Made by a program: the position numbers and the translations under genes | Assembly: GCF_003711515.1 (NCBI RefSeq) | Contig: NW_021167080.1 | Coordinates: forward strand, 1,261,394-1,325,393 | Length of the DNA: 64,000 nt | Source: Sodiomyces alkalinus F11 | Taxonomy: Eukaryota; Ascomycota; Sordariomycetes; Glomerellales; Plectosphaerellaceae | Direction of reading: 5' to 3' | Shown here: piece after piece, positions 22,685 to 32,630 of the stretch | Numbering within the stretch: position 1 is the stretch's first letter | How the letters are laid out: every line of letters starts with the position of its first letter | The notes under the pieces: generated by a model | What the model was told of the DNA's origin: nothing | The model's input: only the letters and a program-made list of their open reading frames with translations | Database searches by the model: none

Positions 22685-25494
22685 TCACGGATCTAACCCG
22701 GCAAACCTCATGATTCCGTATCCAATGGTCACCGATACAATGAGCGTGACCACGCTGCTGAGAACACCTGTGCTGATGAAATCCTTGACACGGAGGTATC
22801 GTCGGCCTGTTGGATCCTCCTTCATAATTGCCGCTGTACCGAGAGGGTCAATCAGAAGAAACGAAGTAAAGTGATGAGAAAAGAAAAAGGAGGGGCAGAA
22901 GGGAGAAGAAGGGGGGGGGAGAAGAAGGGGGGGGGGGAATAGAGAACATACTCATATTGGGGAAACCACTGGTGGGTAGACCCATGGCAGCGCTGCACAT
23001 GAGAACGCCGCCCATGACCAGCAGGTTCGGATACGGCTCTCCCATGTTCCTGCCCACATCATACACCAGCGGCAGAATGATCAAGGCCGCCACCGTGTGG
23101 CTGATGAACGTGGCGAGGATAAGGATGAGCGTCGAGAAGACGACGAGGACCCCATACAGGCTCATCCCCTCCACGTGGGTCGACACGATGCGCGCGACGG
23201 TGTGCAGCAAGCCGGACGAGTTGACGGCCTTACCGAGCGACAGGCCGCCCGCCGCCAAGATGATGATGGTCCAGGGGAAGTTGTTAAAGTCCTCCTTGGT
23301 CAAGAGGCCGCTGCCGAAGAAGAGGACGATGGGGATGATGGCGATGACGCCCATGTCGCCAAACACCGACTCCAGCTGGTGGCTCGCGCACCACAGGCCG
23401 ATGGTGATGAGGGTGATGGCCGTGACGAACCACTGGACGCCCGTGAACCGTTCCTTGATCGGGCGAATCGCCGCAATGGTCGTGCCCTTGCCGGGCCGGA
23501 AGGAGATGAGGAGGAGTAGCCAGATGAGCACGAGGGAGATGACGCCGATGGGGATGGCGATGAAGAACCACTGGATCCAGGTCGGCGCCGGCGTCATGAT
23601 GCCCATGGCCACCACGTTCTGCGGCGAGGCGATGGGGGAGAGCATGCCCCCGATGTTGGAGGCCAGCGCGATGCCCATGATGACGGCCTTGGCCATGTTC
23701 GAGTCGGGCGGCAGGGTCCGGAGCATGGGCTCGATGATGGAGAAGCACAGCACTGGGGCGGCCACGTTGGAGATGAGCATGCTCGCGAAGGCGGCCACGA
23801 ACATGTTGGCCACCAGCACGGTCCGCGGCGTCGTGCCCGCTTTGCTCAGCACCAGCGTGGCCAACCGCTTGTCGACGCTGCACTTGGAGAGCGCCGCTGC
23901 GAGGGTGAACCCGCCCAGGAGAAGCATGATGACGGGTGTCCACATGGCCGCGAATACGTATGTGGTCGCCTCTTTGGCCCCAAGCCTTCTCGCATGGGGC
24001 TCGTCGTCGGATCTTATGACTCTAAGAATCACGCAGAGAAACGGGATCGCCAGTGAGGTGACGAATAACGGAATTGCCTACAGATAGGTAAGTCAGTTGG
24101 GGCTTCACAGCGTTGGGGGATGGAGAAAAAAAATTGAAAGAAAAAAAAACGAGTATCGTTTTATCCGCACCTCGGTGGCCCAGAGCATGCTCACAAAGAC
24201 CAAGAGCGCCAGGCAATTTTGTTGTTCGGGGCTGTCCATGATGGGAACGAAGAGGAGGACAAAGAAGATGGCGATCGACGCTCCCAAGGTCAGCACTGCA
24301 GAGTTTGCCAGCCATCGAGGCAGGACGAGTCGACCGAGAGGGGTCATGAATTGCGTGGTGGAGGCAAGGACTTCGTCGTCGCCCTGAAGAATCCTAGCTC
24401 CCATGCCGGGGTCGGTGCCGAGCAGGGTGCGGCCGAGGGTCGCGGCCTCGGAGCGGCGTTCCATGCGAATCATGTCTCTCCACACCGTGTTGCGCTCCCA
24501 AACGACGTGCTCGCGTAGGTGAGACCGGAGATCCCGCTTTGCCATTTCTTCGTCTCCCTCGGCGATGACCTCGGTGTAGGCTTTGATCATCTTGTTGATA
24601 TTCTCCTCCAAGGCGTGCAGGGTGTCTTCCCTGAAAGGGTAGGCAGGCTCGACGTGGGCCGCCATGTACTTGGGTCTGAGGTCCTTGTCCATGATCTTGT
24701 CGAACTTTTTGAGGACCTTCCTGAAGCCCGTCTTGTTCAGCTGCACGTAGGCCTTGAGCTCGCAAAGCTGGACGTAGAGGTCGGTGATGCGTTTCTTGAG
24801 GAAGATGCTGGGCGAGTGGAGAAAGGACTGCTCGGCGTAGTCGTCTATGGCAACGCTGCTTCGACGCAACGACCTCGGCCTGTCGGAGGAGTCCGCTATG
24901 CTGTCCACAGACTGATGCAACAAGTTCGCCAACGTCCTGCGACGGGAGGTGCTCCCTCGCCGCTTGGCTAAACCGGAGGTTTCATCCTCATCGTACTCGT
25001 CATCGCTGTCGTCCATGCCATCTCCGAGGGAGGCCGAACGGCGATGACCGGGCGCTCGATGACCGTGTAGCCTGTCGGCGGCGTAGTGATGGCCATCTTG
25101 TTGGTCGTGGAGAAAGTCGCCGACATCCTTCATGAGCTCGGCTACCTCGTCTAGGAGTTCCCTTTCTTTCGTCACGTAGAAGGAAGAGATCTTCTCTAGC
25201 TCGACGCCGAGGGCACGGCTGAAGACGTCCTCGGGTTCTTCATCGTGGATGAGCGGGCGGGATTCGGCGTCACCTGCAGGCTGGAGTGCGGTTTTCTCGA
25301 GTTGGTAGATGCTGGAGGACGACAGTCAGCCCCAATACGTTTTTTTCTTTCTTCTTTTTCTCTTCTTTTTCTTTTCTTCCTTCAATTGACGCGTCAAGCA
25401 GGATGACTTACAGTTTTTTCAGGTTACTATAGGCGATATAGTGGCTGCTCCAGTCGGGGACGGCATTGAATTGGATGCTGTGCGAGAACTTCAT
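22685..25494 (-). CDS. PHO91: SPX-domain phosphate transporter, PHO91 type
   Basis: Four exons (25494-25412, 25311-24171, 24077-22952, 22833-22685) give 832 aa. The N-terminus (MKFSHSIQFNAVPDWSSHYI, then AYSNLKKL) is a canonical SPX domain, which senses inositol pyrophosphates. The rest is a SLC13/divalent-anion symporter with many hydrophobic helices (for example LGGFTLAAALSK, IIILAAGGLSLGKAV, GLPTSGFPNM). In yeast Pho91 is a low-affinity phosphate transporter that releases phosphate from the vacuole. The SPX half includes the conserved KILKKFDK-like helix (here FRKVLKKFDKIMDKDLR). Introns are 100, 93 and 118 nt; the second has a GTGCGG donor. An open frame runs about 100 codons upstream of the chosen ATG, but homologous SPX proteins begin at MKFS. 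Confidence 0.93.
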
Positions 25495-26725
25495 GTCGTC
25501 TTGCTCTTCGAGCCACCGCCGTTTCTCTAACCGTTTCTCTTCTCGACGAGCGTGTTTCGCCTCGCGGTCTTTTCGCGTCCGAACGTGTTGGTAGTCGGAA
25601 AGTTCGTAAGCCCCGTCGTCCTCGTCACCCTTGCCCGATGCAAGTGCAAGTGCAAGTGCTGCAATGTCCCCTCCTCTATCGCGACCGCTGTTCGAAGGAC
25701 GATTTTCTTCGAGTCGAACGAGCGGACGGGTACGATGTGCTTGGTGGAGAGAGGAGGGACCGGGGGAACCTTGGTGGTACGATATGGTGGGCAATGGTTA
25801 GCGGATGTGTACCGCGAACGCTGTCAGTGGCTTTTGAGGGGACCTGGGCAGAATGCGTGTTGGTTGGTGATAAGCTCAAGAAATTGGGTTGCAGGTCCCT
25901 TGGCCTTGGCTTGGGGTACCGCAAGGATTTTGGCGGTGTGCGTTATCGGAAAAAGGCCCACGTGGACCTTGATACCAACGTACCTTAATGGTATGGTACC
26001 TTAGGTACAGCCACACGGTGAGCTGGCTGGTCACACAAGCCACAGAGCGGTTTGTGATGACAGCCACGAATTATTGAGTCAATATGACCATTTACGGCTA
26101 ATGTTTCAGCCAGGTGTCCAAGAACTGAGCTGAACTCAAACCTCTACTGATATTACCAATTAATTAGTAGAAATTATTCGTAATTACTTTGTACTTCGTA
26201 CACCATAGAGCACCGCACAATGTCGTCGGTTGCACCCTGCAAAGAAACAACAGCCTTCGCTGAAATCTGGCGTCTGAAGCGGGATCAATACTGGCGGACC
26301 GGGGCAGCCCTGCCCCCTGGAATTGAGAGATGATAATTGCGCATACCTAAGATACTATAATACATACATACAAAATAGAAAGTAGTGGAGTCGAAACTGC
26401 CTAGGAGCAAAACTTCATGGCCGAATTAAGTAGTCAGTTCTCCAGTCTGCCCTTCGTAGACACTATCGGGCATATATATCTGTCTATTCGGGGTTCAAAA
26501 TGTCTTCACCATGATCAGACAAACGGCTACTCGTCAATTATAACGGGGAAAAAAAGGAAGAAGAAAAAAGGAAACAAGCGTATGGTATAGTCGTTGTCGT
26601 AAAGCTTCTGGTAATTTGTCTTCAGCAACGATCTGATCTGACCTGGGAGCTCCTTCGTACATCAGAGTGATGCGTTCGGCCACGGGTCCTCGGATCAGAT
26701 TGTTGGGCCGAGGAAGATTGCTCGG

Positions 26726-26734
26726 ATCAGATAA
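26726..26734 (+). promoter_or_regulatory. ATCAGATAA iron-repressor GATA site
   Basis: Exact match to ATCWGATAA, the reported high-affinity site of fungal iron-repressing GATA factors (SreA/SRE/Sfu1 family). It lies 920 bp upstream of the AIF-like gene. A near-match (ATCAGATTG) stands at 26695. Confidence 0.6.
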
Positions 26735-27090
26735 ATCGTCTTGGCGTATCCCTGGGTACGGAGTACTTCGGAAGCAGGGTTCTTGAATCTCAACATCACA
26801 ACTCGTTCGATTCGACTCCAGAAAAGAAAAAAAGAAAGAGAAAAAATCGCGCATTTCCGTTGCAGTCCCCCCCGATTCATCCCTACAACTACGCAAAGAG
26901 TGTCCTCTCCATAACCGTATTACGTCTTATTACGTGGCTGCATGTCGAAGAACCCAATCATGAGAAGCGGAACATGATCATCAGGCCAAAAGAAATGAGG
27001 CAAGTCGAGCCGAGAAGCACGAAAATGATAATAATTTAATTACCCATCAACCTGCAGATGTCCCAGGAAGGGGCCACGGAGGAAAAAAAG

Positions 27091-27099
27091 ATCTGATAA
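27091..27099 (+). promoter_or_regulatory. ATCTGATAA iron-repressor GATA site
   Basis: Second exact ATCWGATAA match upstream of the AIF-like gene, about 555 bp before its start codon. Confidence 0.6.
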
Positions 27100-27654
27100 C
27101 TCCAGTGGTCTGTTCTTATTCGCCGGTTCATCAATGGTGTGTCACAGGGATCATGAAATATGATCCACCTCGTGGTTGTTCTCGTTATTCCTCTCCATCG
27201 CCCCCTCTCTTTTCACCCACACCCACACCCACACCACCACCACCCCTCACTTCTTTTTCTACCGTTGCTTGTCCTTGTCTTTCTCTGGCCCGAGAATGAC
27301 CGCTCGGCAAATAGCGCCTTGCCTTCCGGAGCTGTTTCGGAACGACATGACATATTCACAGGGTGGCCTTCATAGAGAGAGGCCATTCCCAATGACCTGT
27401 TCCGTTCCTCCAGCACTCCACCCCCTGGCTTTTCTCGAGTATTCGTAATTGACAATTACCCGGTGTTTGGTTTGCATAGTCATAGTCCTGCCCTTCTCTT
27501 CCTTCGGGTGCAAACAATCCTCATTCTTCCAACTTGAGTCCATCATATCCTTCTCCTTAACACTTTGTTGAACCCTTTGCAAAGAAGGAAAGAAAAAGAA
27601 GACGGAGACGGAGACGGAGAGCAAAGGGTACTCACATCCTCCCTGCGGGCCACC

Positions 27655-29250
27655 ATGGGTTCTCTACCAGACGTCGTCTCTCCTTTCAGGTTTCTCATCG
27701 TAGGCTGCTCATATGCCGGCCTGTCGAGTGCCCTCAACCTGCTCGACCTGTGCAATGGTCTGTCTCCACGAATGTCACACCAGCCATACAAACATCACCC
27801 CCAGTTCAGACACATTCCCATCGAAATCACCATAGTCGATGAACGAGATGGCTTCTGTAAGTCGAAGCTTCTATTCAAAGTTCACGGCCAAGGGCCCTCC
27901 AAAAGAGAAGAAGAAGAAAAAAGAAAAAAAGAAAAAAGAAAAAGGAAAAAAAGAAAAAGAAAAAAAAGAAAGGAAATAAAAAACCCCTTGCTAACAAAAC
28001 ACCGCTGCTCTTCTAAAGTCCACTTGATCGGCGGCCCCATGGCCTTCGCCTCCTCCGACTACGCCTCCAAAACCTGGGTGCGGTTCCAGGATATACCAGC
28101 TCTCCAGCGACCCCATGTCCGCTTCGTCCAAGGCAGCGTAGACAAGGTCGACACGGCCACAAGGACCGCCACCGTCCTCGCCCACATGACCAAAGAACCC
28201 CGCGAGCTCTCCTACGACTTTTTGATCGTCGGGTCCGGCCTCCGGCGAGTCTTCCCCGTGGTCCCGCAGTCCCTCCTGCGGAAACAGTTCCTCCTCGAAG
28301 CCGAGGAGCACATCCACGCCGTGACCAACGCGCCGGACGGCGTCATCGTCGTCGGCGGCGGCGCCGTCGGCATCGAGATGGCGGCCGAGCTCAAAGTCAT
28401 CCGCCCAGACATCAACATCACCCTCGTCCACTCGCGCGACCAGCTCCTCTCGTCCGAGGGCCTGCCGGACGAATGCAAGACGCGTGCCCTCGAGCTCCTC
28501 CGCGAGGCCGGCGTCGAGGTCCTCCTGGGCCATCGCGTCGCCGAGACGGTCAAGCTCCCCTCTCCTTCTTCCCCTTCCGGGCCTTCCCCCGCCACCCACC
28601 GCCGCGCCCGCTACGAGGTCCGCTTCACAAACGGCCACAAGCTCCTGGCCAGCGAGGTCGTCATGGCCATCTCCCGCCCGGAGCCCTCCACGGGATTCCT
28701 CCCGCCCGCCGCGCTGGACGAAGAGGGCTACGCCCGCATCCGGCCGAACCTGTTTCTCGAGCCCGCCGACGGTTTGTACGACGTCGACCGCCACCTCGTC
28801 GTCGGCGACGCTGCGCGGTGGTCTGGCATCAAGCGGTGCGGCGGCGCCATGCACATGGGGCACCTCGCGGCGTACAACTGCCACCAGCGCATGCTAGAGA
28901 TGCTTACGGCGGGGGAAGGCAGGCATGAGCCGCAGTTTCAGGAGCTTAGCTACTTCCCGCCCGTCATCGGCTTGGCGGTCGGCAAGAAGGCCGTGGCTTG
29001 TGGACCCGAGGGCACCATCAGCGGGGAGGACGTGATGCAGGCGTATTTCCGAGATGACTTGGGCTTCCAGAGTGAGTTACCGTTCCCAGAAAGAAGAAGA
29101 AGAAGAAGAAGAAGAGAGAGAGAGACAGCCCAGAAGAGGAAGATGGCATTTACTGACCTGCTATGCACGCCAGTCTGCTGGAACTACATGCAACTAGGCA
29201 AGACTGCTGCCGAAGAGGATGCGCCATCCGCCCTTGAGGTATCCGCTTAA
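27655..29250 (+). CDS. AIF/AMID-like FAD-NAD(P)H oxidoreductase
   Basis: Three exons (27655-27856, 28019-29071, 29174-29250) give 443 aa. The protein has two dinucleotide-binding folds: FLIVGCSYAGLSSALNL at the N-terminus for FAD, and VIVVGGGAVGIEMAAEL in the middle for NAD(P)H. A late VGDAARW motif closes the FAD site. This is the layout of pyridine-nucleotide disulphide oxidoreductases without the redox-active cysteine pair, closest to the AIFM2/AMID group (NADH:quinone-type activity). The first intron (162 nt) is almost pure A/G for about 75 nt and has no in-frame stop, so an unspliced model would add a false Lys/Arg/Glu-rich insert. No targeting peptide is evident. Two iron-type GATA sites upstream suggest membership of the adjoining iron regulon, which is an inference. 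Confidence 0.85.
   Translation: MGSLPDVVSPFRFLIVGCSYAGLSSALNLLDLCNGLSPRMSHQPYKHHPQFRHIPIEITIVDERDGFCKSKLLFKVHGQGPSKREEEEKRKKEKRKRKKRKRKKRKEIKNPLLTKHRCSSKVHLIGGPMAFASSDYASKTWVRFQDIPALQRPHVRFVQGSVDKVDTATRTATVLAHMTKEPRELSYDFLIVGSGLRRVFPVVPQSLLRKQFLLEAEEHIHAVTNAPDGVIVVGGGAVGIEMAAELKVIRPDINITLVHSRDQLLSSEGLPDECKTRALELLREAGVEVLLGHRVAETVKLPSPSSPSGPSPATHRRARYEVRFTNGHKLLASEVVMAISRPEPSTGFLPPAALDEEGYARIRPNLFLEPADGLYDVDRHLVVGDAARWSGIKRCGGAMHMGHLAAYNCHQRMLEMLTAGEGRHEPQFQELSYFPPVIGLAVGKKAVACGPEGTISGEDVMQAYFRDDLGFQSELPFPERRRRRRRRERETAQKRKMAFTDLLCTPVCWNYMQLGKTAAEEDAPSALEVSA
27902..27980 (+). repeat. Polypurine tract inside intron 1 of the AIF-like gene
   Basis: About 79 nt composed almost only of A and G on the sense strand (repeated GAAAAA and GAAGAA units). 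It sits between a GTAAGT donor (27857) and a CTAAAG acceptor (28018), so it is intronic although no stop codon interrupts it. Confidence 0.9.
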
Positions 29251-30088
29251 TGTATCATTAATGAATGGCTTCTACCCCCATGCAGTCTGCTCAAGGTCAA
29301 AGATGCAAGGATGCGATGGTTTTCAATCCCACGCGACACAACGACACAACGACACAACGCAGCGGCAGCCAGTCAAAGATTTGGGCGGATTTTTTTCGCC
29401 AGATACTGTTGAAACAACCTCGTGCTGGCTGAGCCGTGGAATGGGAGGATTCCACGGTGCTTCTGATGCTGTGAAACGCAAACCCCAATAGCGAGGGCGT
29501 AGCAGTCGCCTGGTGGGAGACGGCGTCCGTGATGGCACCAGTACGCCCTACTACTCGGCCAAGTAAGGAATGGGTTCATGACAGAAGCAGATGACTCGCT
29601 ACGGTGTTATATATTAAGGCGTTATAGATACCTGTTAATGAGCCAACGACGGCTACAATCACAAATTCTGCCTTCACTTCCTAAGTAATACTACTACCTT
29701 TAGTATTATGCTCGTGATCGTCTTTTACTGCGCTTCCGTAGGAAATATGATCAGCTTTCCTTTTGGTGGTGGTTATGATACTTGTGGTTGTCGTACAGAA
29801 CAAGACAGTCAGAAAGTGAGGAAAAAGAATAAATGCTTTTATTTTAGTACGAACTGTGGAAGCTGGAGAAAAGAGAATATTCGGAATAATACTCTCTTAT
29901 GCTACTTTATAACTGACACATTCAACACATTATAATATGACGATGGGTTCTTACATAGTAGACCCATAGCCTTGGAATTCGTTTCCTTCGAATCAAAGCT
30001 CCCAAGACATTAACAACAGAATAAGAAAATCGAATAAGAAAATCGAAAGAAAGAAAAAGAAAGTGGGGGTGCCCGCATTGATAATTTC

Positions 30089-30097
30089 TTATCTGAT
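30089..30097 (-). promoter_or_regulatory. ATCAGATAA iron-repressor GATA site
   Basis: Exact ATCWGATAA on the minus strand, about 775 bp upstream of the sidF-type start codon. Confidence 0.65.
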
Positions 30098-30263
30098 CCG
30101 AAGACTGTCGCACCATCTCCCCCCCGGTCGTTATCCCCATTTTTATCCCCTCCGAAGCCGGACAGGAGCCACAGCAAAAGCGTGAGAGTATTCGTATACC
30201 TATTCGTACCTTAGTATTCCTACATCCACTAAAGTACCTGAGGTACTAAAGTTACTCCGTGCA

Positions 30264-30272
30264 TTATCTGAT
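30264..30272 (-). promoter_or_regulatory. ATCAGATAA iron-repressor GATA site
   Basis: Second exact ATCWGATAA match upstream of the sidF-type gene, about 600 bp before its start and 175 bp from the first one, in the same orientation. Confidence 0.65.
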
Positions 30273-30870
30273 CCGCCCTGTTGCCGTTGTACTTCGTGCT
30301 CCAAGTACCCCTGTGGTACCGAGACTCCCAGCCCCTCGTCTCCACCCCCCACGCCTCCTGTCCCTGTGAAGCTCCTCTGATCATCTTCGAACCACGGTAG
30401 ACGGTATGGAGTGCAACGATACGGATACACCTCCGGCTTTCTTGGGACTCCTTTCTTGGTAGCATTGCCGCCTTTTTCTTTTTACCTTCCAATGGCATGT
30501 CTAGCCGAGGAAGAAAAGGAACCTTTCCCAAGTACGGAGTACGGAGTATGGACCTTGGAACTGGACGACTGCGCCGAACTACCCAATCCTGGCCCGCAGT
30601 TCAGACAGGGTCCCCTACATGAACTGACGTGTTTGGATCGAGGGCTTGAGTAGTTTGAGGTGCTAAGTGAAGGTGCTCATTTTTCCCTTTTTTTTTCTAT
30701 TTTCTACTTTTTTTTTCCCCCTCCGGTCTTCTCCTTTTCCCTTCGTCGTCGTCGCCCTGTTGCTTCACACCTGTTACCTTCCTCTGGACTTACCCTGAGC
30801 TTGTCCTCTTGGATCCTCCCCTAGCTGCAACATTGTCCTGTAGGACCTATCATCTGTATCAATCTTCATC

Positions 30871-32277
30871 ATGACTGGCGCTCTGTCCCTTTCGAGCTTT
30901 TCTTCCAACGACACGCTCCTCAAGCTCCCCCATCCCCATCTCGCCGAGTACACCATCCGCAGAGCCTTCAGCCGCGATGAATTCGCCGGAAAATCCCAGG
31001 ACGGGGGCTTACACTTCTACCAGCTGATCGCCCGTGACAACCAATCGCAAAAGTCTCCTCAGTCTCCTCAGTCTCTGCCAGAACCCCTACACAAGGCCGA
31101 TTTCTACTTCACCGAGCCGGCCTTCCTCAAGTCGAGCGAGCTGCCACCGGACTCCAACAACAGTGCCTGGGCTCGTGCAAGACGGTCTCCCAGCTGCGTG
31201 TCTTCCTGGGATGGCCCGCATCCGCCGACTCTGGCGCAAGCATGGCTGCTAGTCTATGCTCTCTTCACCATTCAGCCGACCGCAGAGCTCGCGCGGTGGG
31301 AGCTGCGTGGCAAGGCCGCGTCCCTTCTGGGACAACAGCTGAAGGACGTCTTGTTGGCGATCGACCACCCCGTGCAGGCCGGCCAGGAGGCACCCGAATC
31401 TACCCCGACCAAGACCACCGTCGTTCTCCTCCGCAGCGCCTTCTGGCAGGGCGCCGGCTCCCCCTTCGGCCCCCGCGCCGCCTGGCTCCCTTCCGAGTCG
31501 CCCTCTTCCCTGCCGCCCTCGCGCCCACTCTCCTCCTATCCCCTGACGCCGCTTCAGCACACCATGACCCTTACCCCGGCTGGTGACCCGTCGAACCCGA
31601 CTCTGCACCAGCAAGCATGCCACCCGATCCGCCCGGCGAAGCCTGCCCCCGGCGCGGTGGTCTATAGCCGCTGGATCCCGCACCTCAAGGAGACGTTTTC
31701 CATGGTGTGCCTCGACTACCACGACGAGGAGCATCTTCGTCTCTTTCATGAGTGGCAGAACGACCCGCGCGTCTCGCAGGGCTGGAACGAGACGGGCACC
31801 TTGGAACAACACCGCGAGTACCTTGGCCGGATCCATGACGACCCGCACCAGTTCGCCTTGCTTGCGGCCTGGGAAGGCACATTTTTCGCCTATTTTGAGG
31901 TGTATTGGGCCAAGGAGGACAAACTCGGCGGCTACTACGATGCCCAAGACTGGGACCGTGGTCGCCATTCCCTGGTCGGCGACGTGCGGTTTCGCGGCCC
32001 CCATCGCGTGAGCGCTTGGTGGTCGTCCCTCATGCACTACCTCTTCCTCGACGACCCTCGAACCACCTTCGTTGTCGGCGAGCCCAAGAAGACCAACGAC
32101 ACGGTGCTCATGTACGACTTGATGCACGGGTTTGGGCTCGACAAGTTTGTCGACCTGCCGCATAAGCGGAGCGCTTTTGTCCGCTGCTCGAGGGAGCGGT
32201 TTTTCCAGCTTTGCCCCCTGGGTGACAACGAAAAGGTGGTTGGCGGTATGCGCATCGGCTTGGTCCCGAAGCTGTGA
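30871..32277 (+). CDS. sidF: Hydroxyornithine acyltransferase, SidF type
   Basis: A single exon of 468 aa. The C-terminal half is a GNAT-fold acyltransferase of the siderophore (IucB/RimJ-like) group, with LRLFHEWQNDPRVSQGWNE, HQFALLAAWEGTFFAYFEVY and TNDTVLMYDLMHGFGLDKFV. This group transfers acyl groups from CoA to N5-hydroxyornithine. In Aspergillus, SidF adds anhydromevalonyl for fusarinine and triacetylfusarinine, while the related SidL makes acetyl-hydroxyornithine. I prefer SidF because a SidI-type ligase and a SidD-type NRPS are the next two genes. The last three residues are PKL, a weak PTS1-like peroxisomal signal. The gene converges on the ligase, 353 bp away. SidL cannot be excluded without a tree. 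Confidence 0.87.
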   Translation: MTGALSLSSFSSNDTLLKLPHPHLAEYTIRRAFSRDEFAGKSQDGGLHFYQLIARDNQSQKSPQSPQSLPEPLHKADFYFTEPAFLKSSELPPDSNNSAWARARRSPSCVSSWDGPHPPTLAQAWLLVYALFTIQPTAELARWELRGKAASLLGQQLKDVLLAIDHPVQAGQEAPESTPTKTTVVLLRSAFWQGAGSPFGPRAAWLPSESPSSLPPSRPLSSYPLTPLQHTMTLTPAGDPSNPTLHQQACHPIRPAKPAPGAVVYSRWIPHLKETFSMVCLDYHDEEHLRLFHEWQNDPRVSQGWNETGTLEQHREYLGRIHDDPHQFALLAAWEGTFFAYFEVYWAKEDKLGGYYDAQDWDRGRHSLVGDVRFRGPHRVSAWWSSLMHYLFLDDPRTTFVVGEPKKTNDTVLMYDLMHGFGLDKFVDLPHKRSAFVRCSRERFFQLCPLGDNEKVVGGMRIGLVPKL

Positions 32278-32630
32278 GACCAGCTCTGCTCGGGCTTCGA
32301 TTTTTCTTTTCCTGGGGGGGTTTTCTTTTTTCTTTTTTTTCCCTTGTGATCTATACCATCGGAGTTTTGGTTTTCGGATCCGCATCAGTTCGTATTGGAA
32401 ATATAAGACATGTCGAGTATAAAAGAAAAGCAAAATTGGATACATCAACTTCTATCGAATCCATGAAAGCAAGAGAAAAGGCATTGTATGCTCCGTACTG
32501 AGATGCGGAAACCATGCTACCCCTTCGCCGTGTTGTCTAGCCTCTAGGTCAGTTTTCCCATAATATGTCCATACACGCTACTGTGAGCATATATTATTAT
32601 TATTCTCTCCGCGAAGTGAAGGACCTTCCC
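32278..32630. other. Convergent 3' region sidF / sidI
   Basis: About 350 bp holding the two facing 3' untranslated regions. It is T-rich after the sidF stop (32300-32345) and contains a CTCCGTACT motif near 32491. I see no gene in it. Confidence 0.5.

Larger units (their letters stand above)
25495..27654. promoter_or_regulatory. Divergent promoter region PHO91 / AIF-like gene
   Basis: A 2.2-kb region between divergently read genes, with no supported gene. It contains two exact ATCWGATAA sites (26726-26734, 27091-27099), CCTTAGGTAC palindromes near 25980-26010, a TACGGAGTAC near 26757, a short CA repeat and an ACACCCACACC tract near 27215-27240. The 300 bp next to PHO91 carry the in-frame upstream extension mentioned under that gene. 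Confidence 0.5.
29251..30870. promoter_or_regulatory. Upstream region of the sidF-type gene
   Basis: A 1.6-kb region without a supported gene. It contains three tandem CGACACAA units (29334-29357), two ATCAGATAA sites on the minus strand (30089-30097, 30264-30272), a CCTGAGGTACT palindrome near 30236, a doubled TACGGAGTACGGAGTA near 30533, and a long T/C-rich leader (about 30677-30750) of the kind seen before highly expressed fungal genes. Confidence 0.55.

Noticed and set aside
22957..24087. 376-codon plus-strand ORF opposite PHO91 exon 3
   Set aside because: It is an antisense shadow of the GC-rich transporter exon; the Met-rich product is the complement of conserved membrane-helix codons.
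26534..26896. 120-codon minus-strand ORF in the PHO91/AIF intergenic region
   Set aside because: Composition is random, there is no conserved motif, and it overlaps regulatory-type repeats and a GATA site.
27857..28018. Lys/Arg/Glu-rich insert in the AIF-like protein
   Set aside because: The stretch is bounded by GTAAGT and CTAAAG, and removing it restores the conserved DGFFHLIG junction; it is an intron.
27991..28884. 297-codon minus-strand ORF opposite the AIF-like gene
   Set aside because: It is antisense to the two nucleotide-binding folds and has the composition of a complement strand.
31249..32448. 399-codon minus-strand ORF opposite sidF
   Set aside because: It is a shadow of the real acyltransferase frame; no domain is visible and it overlaps conserved GNAT codons.
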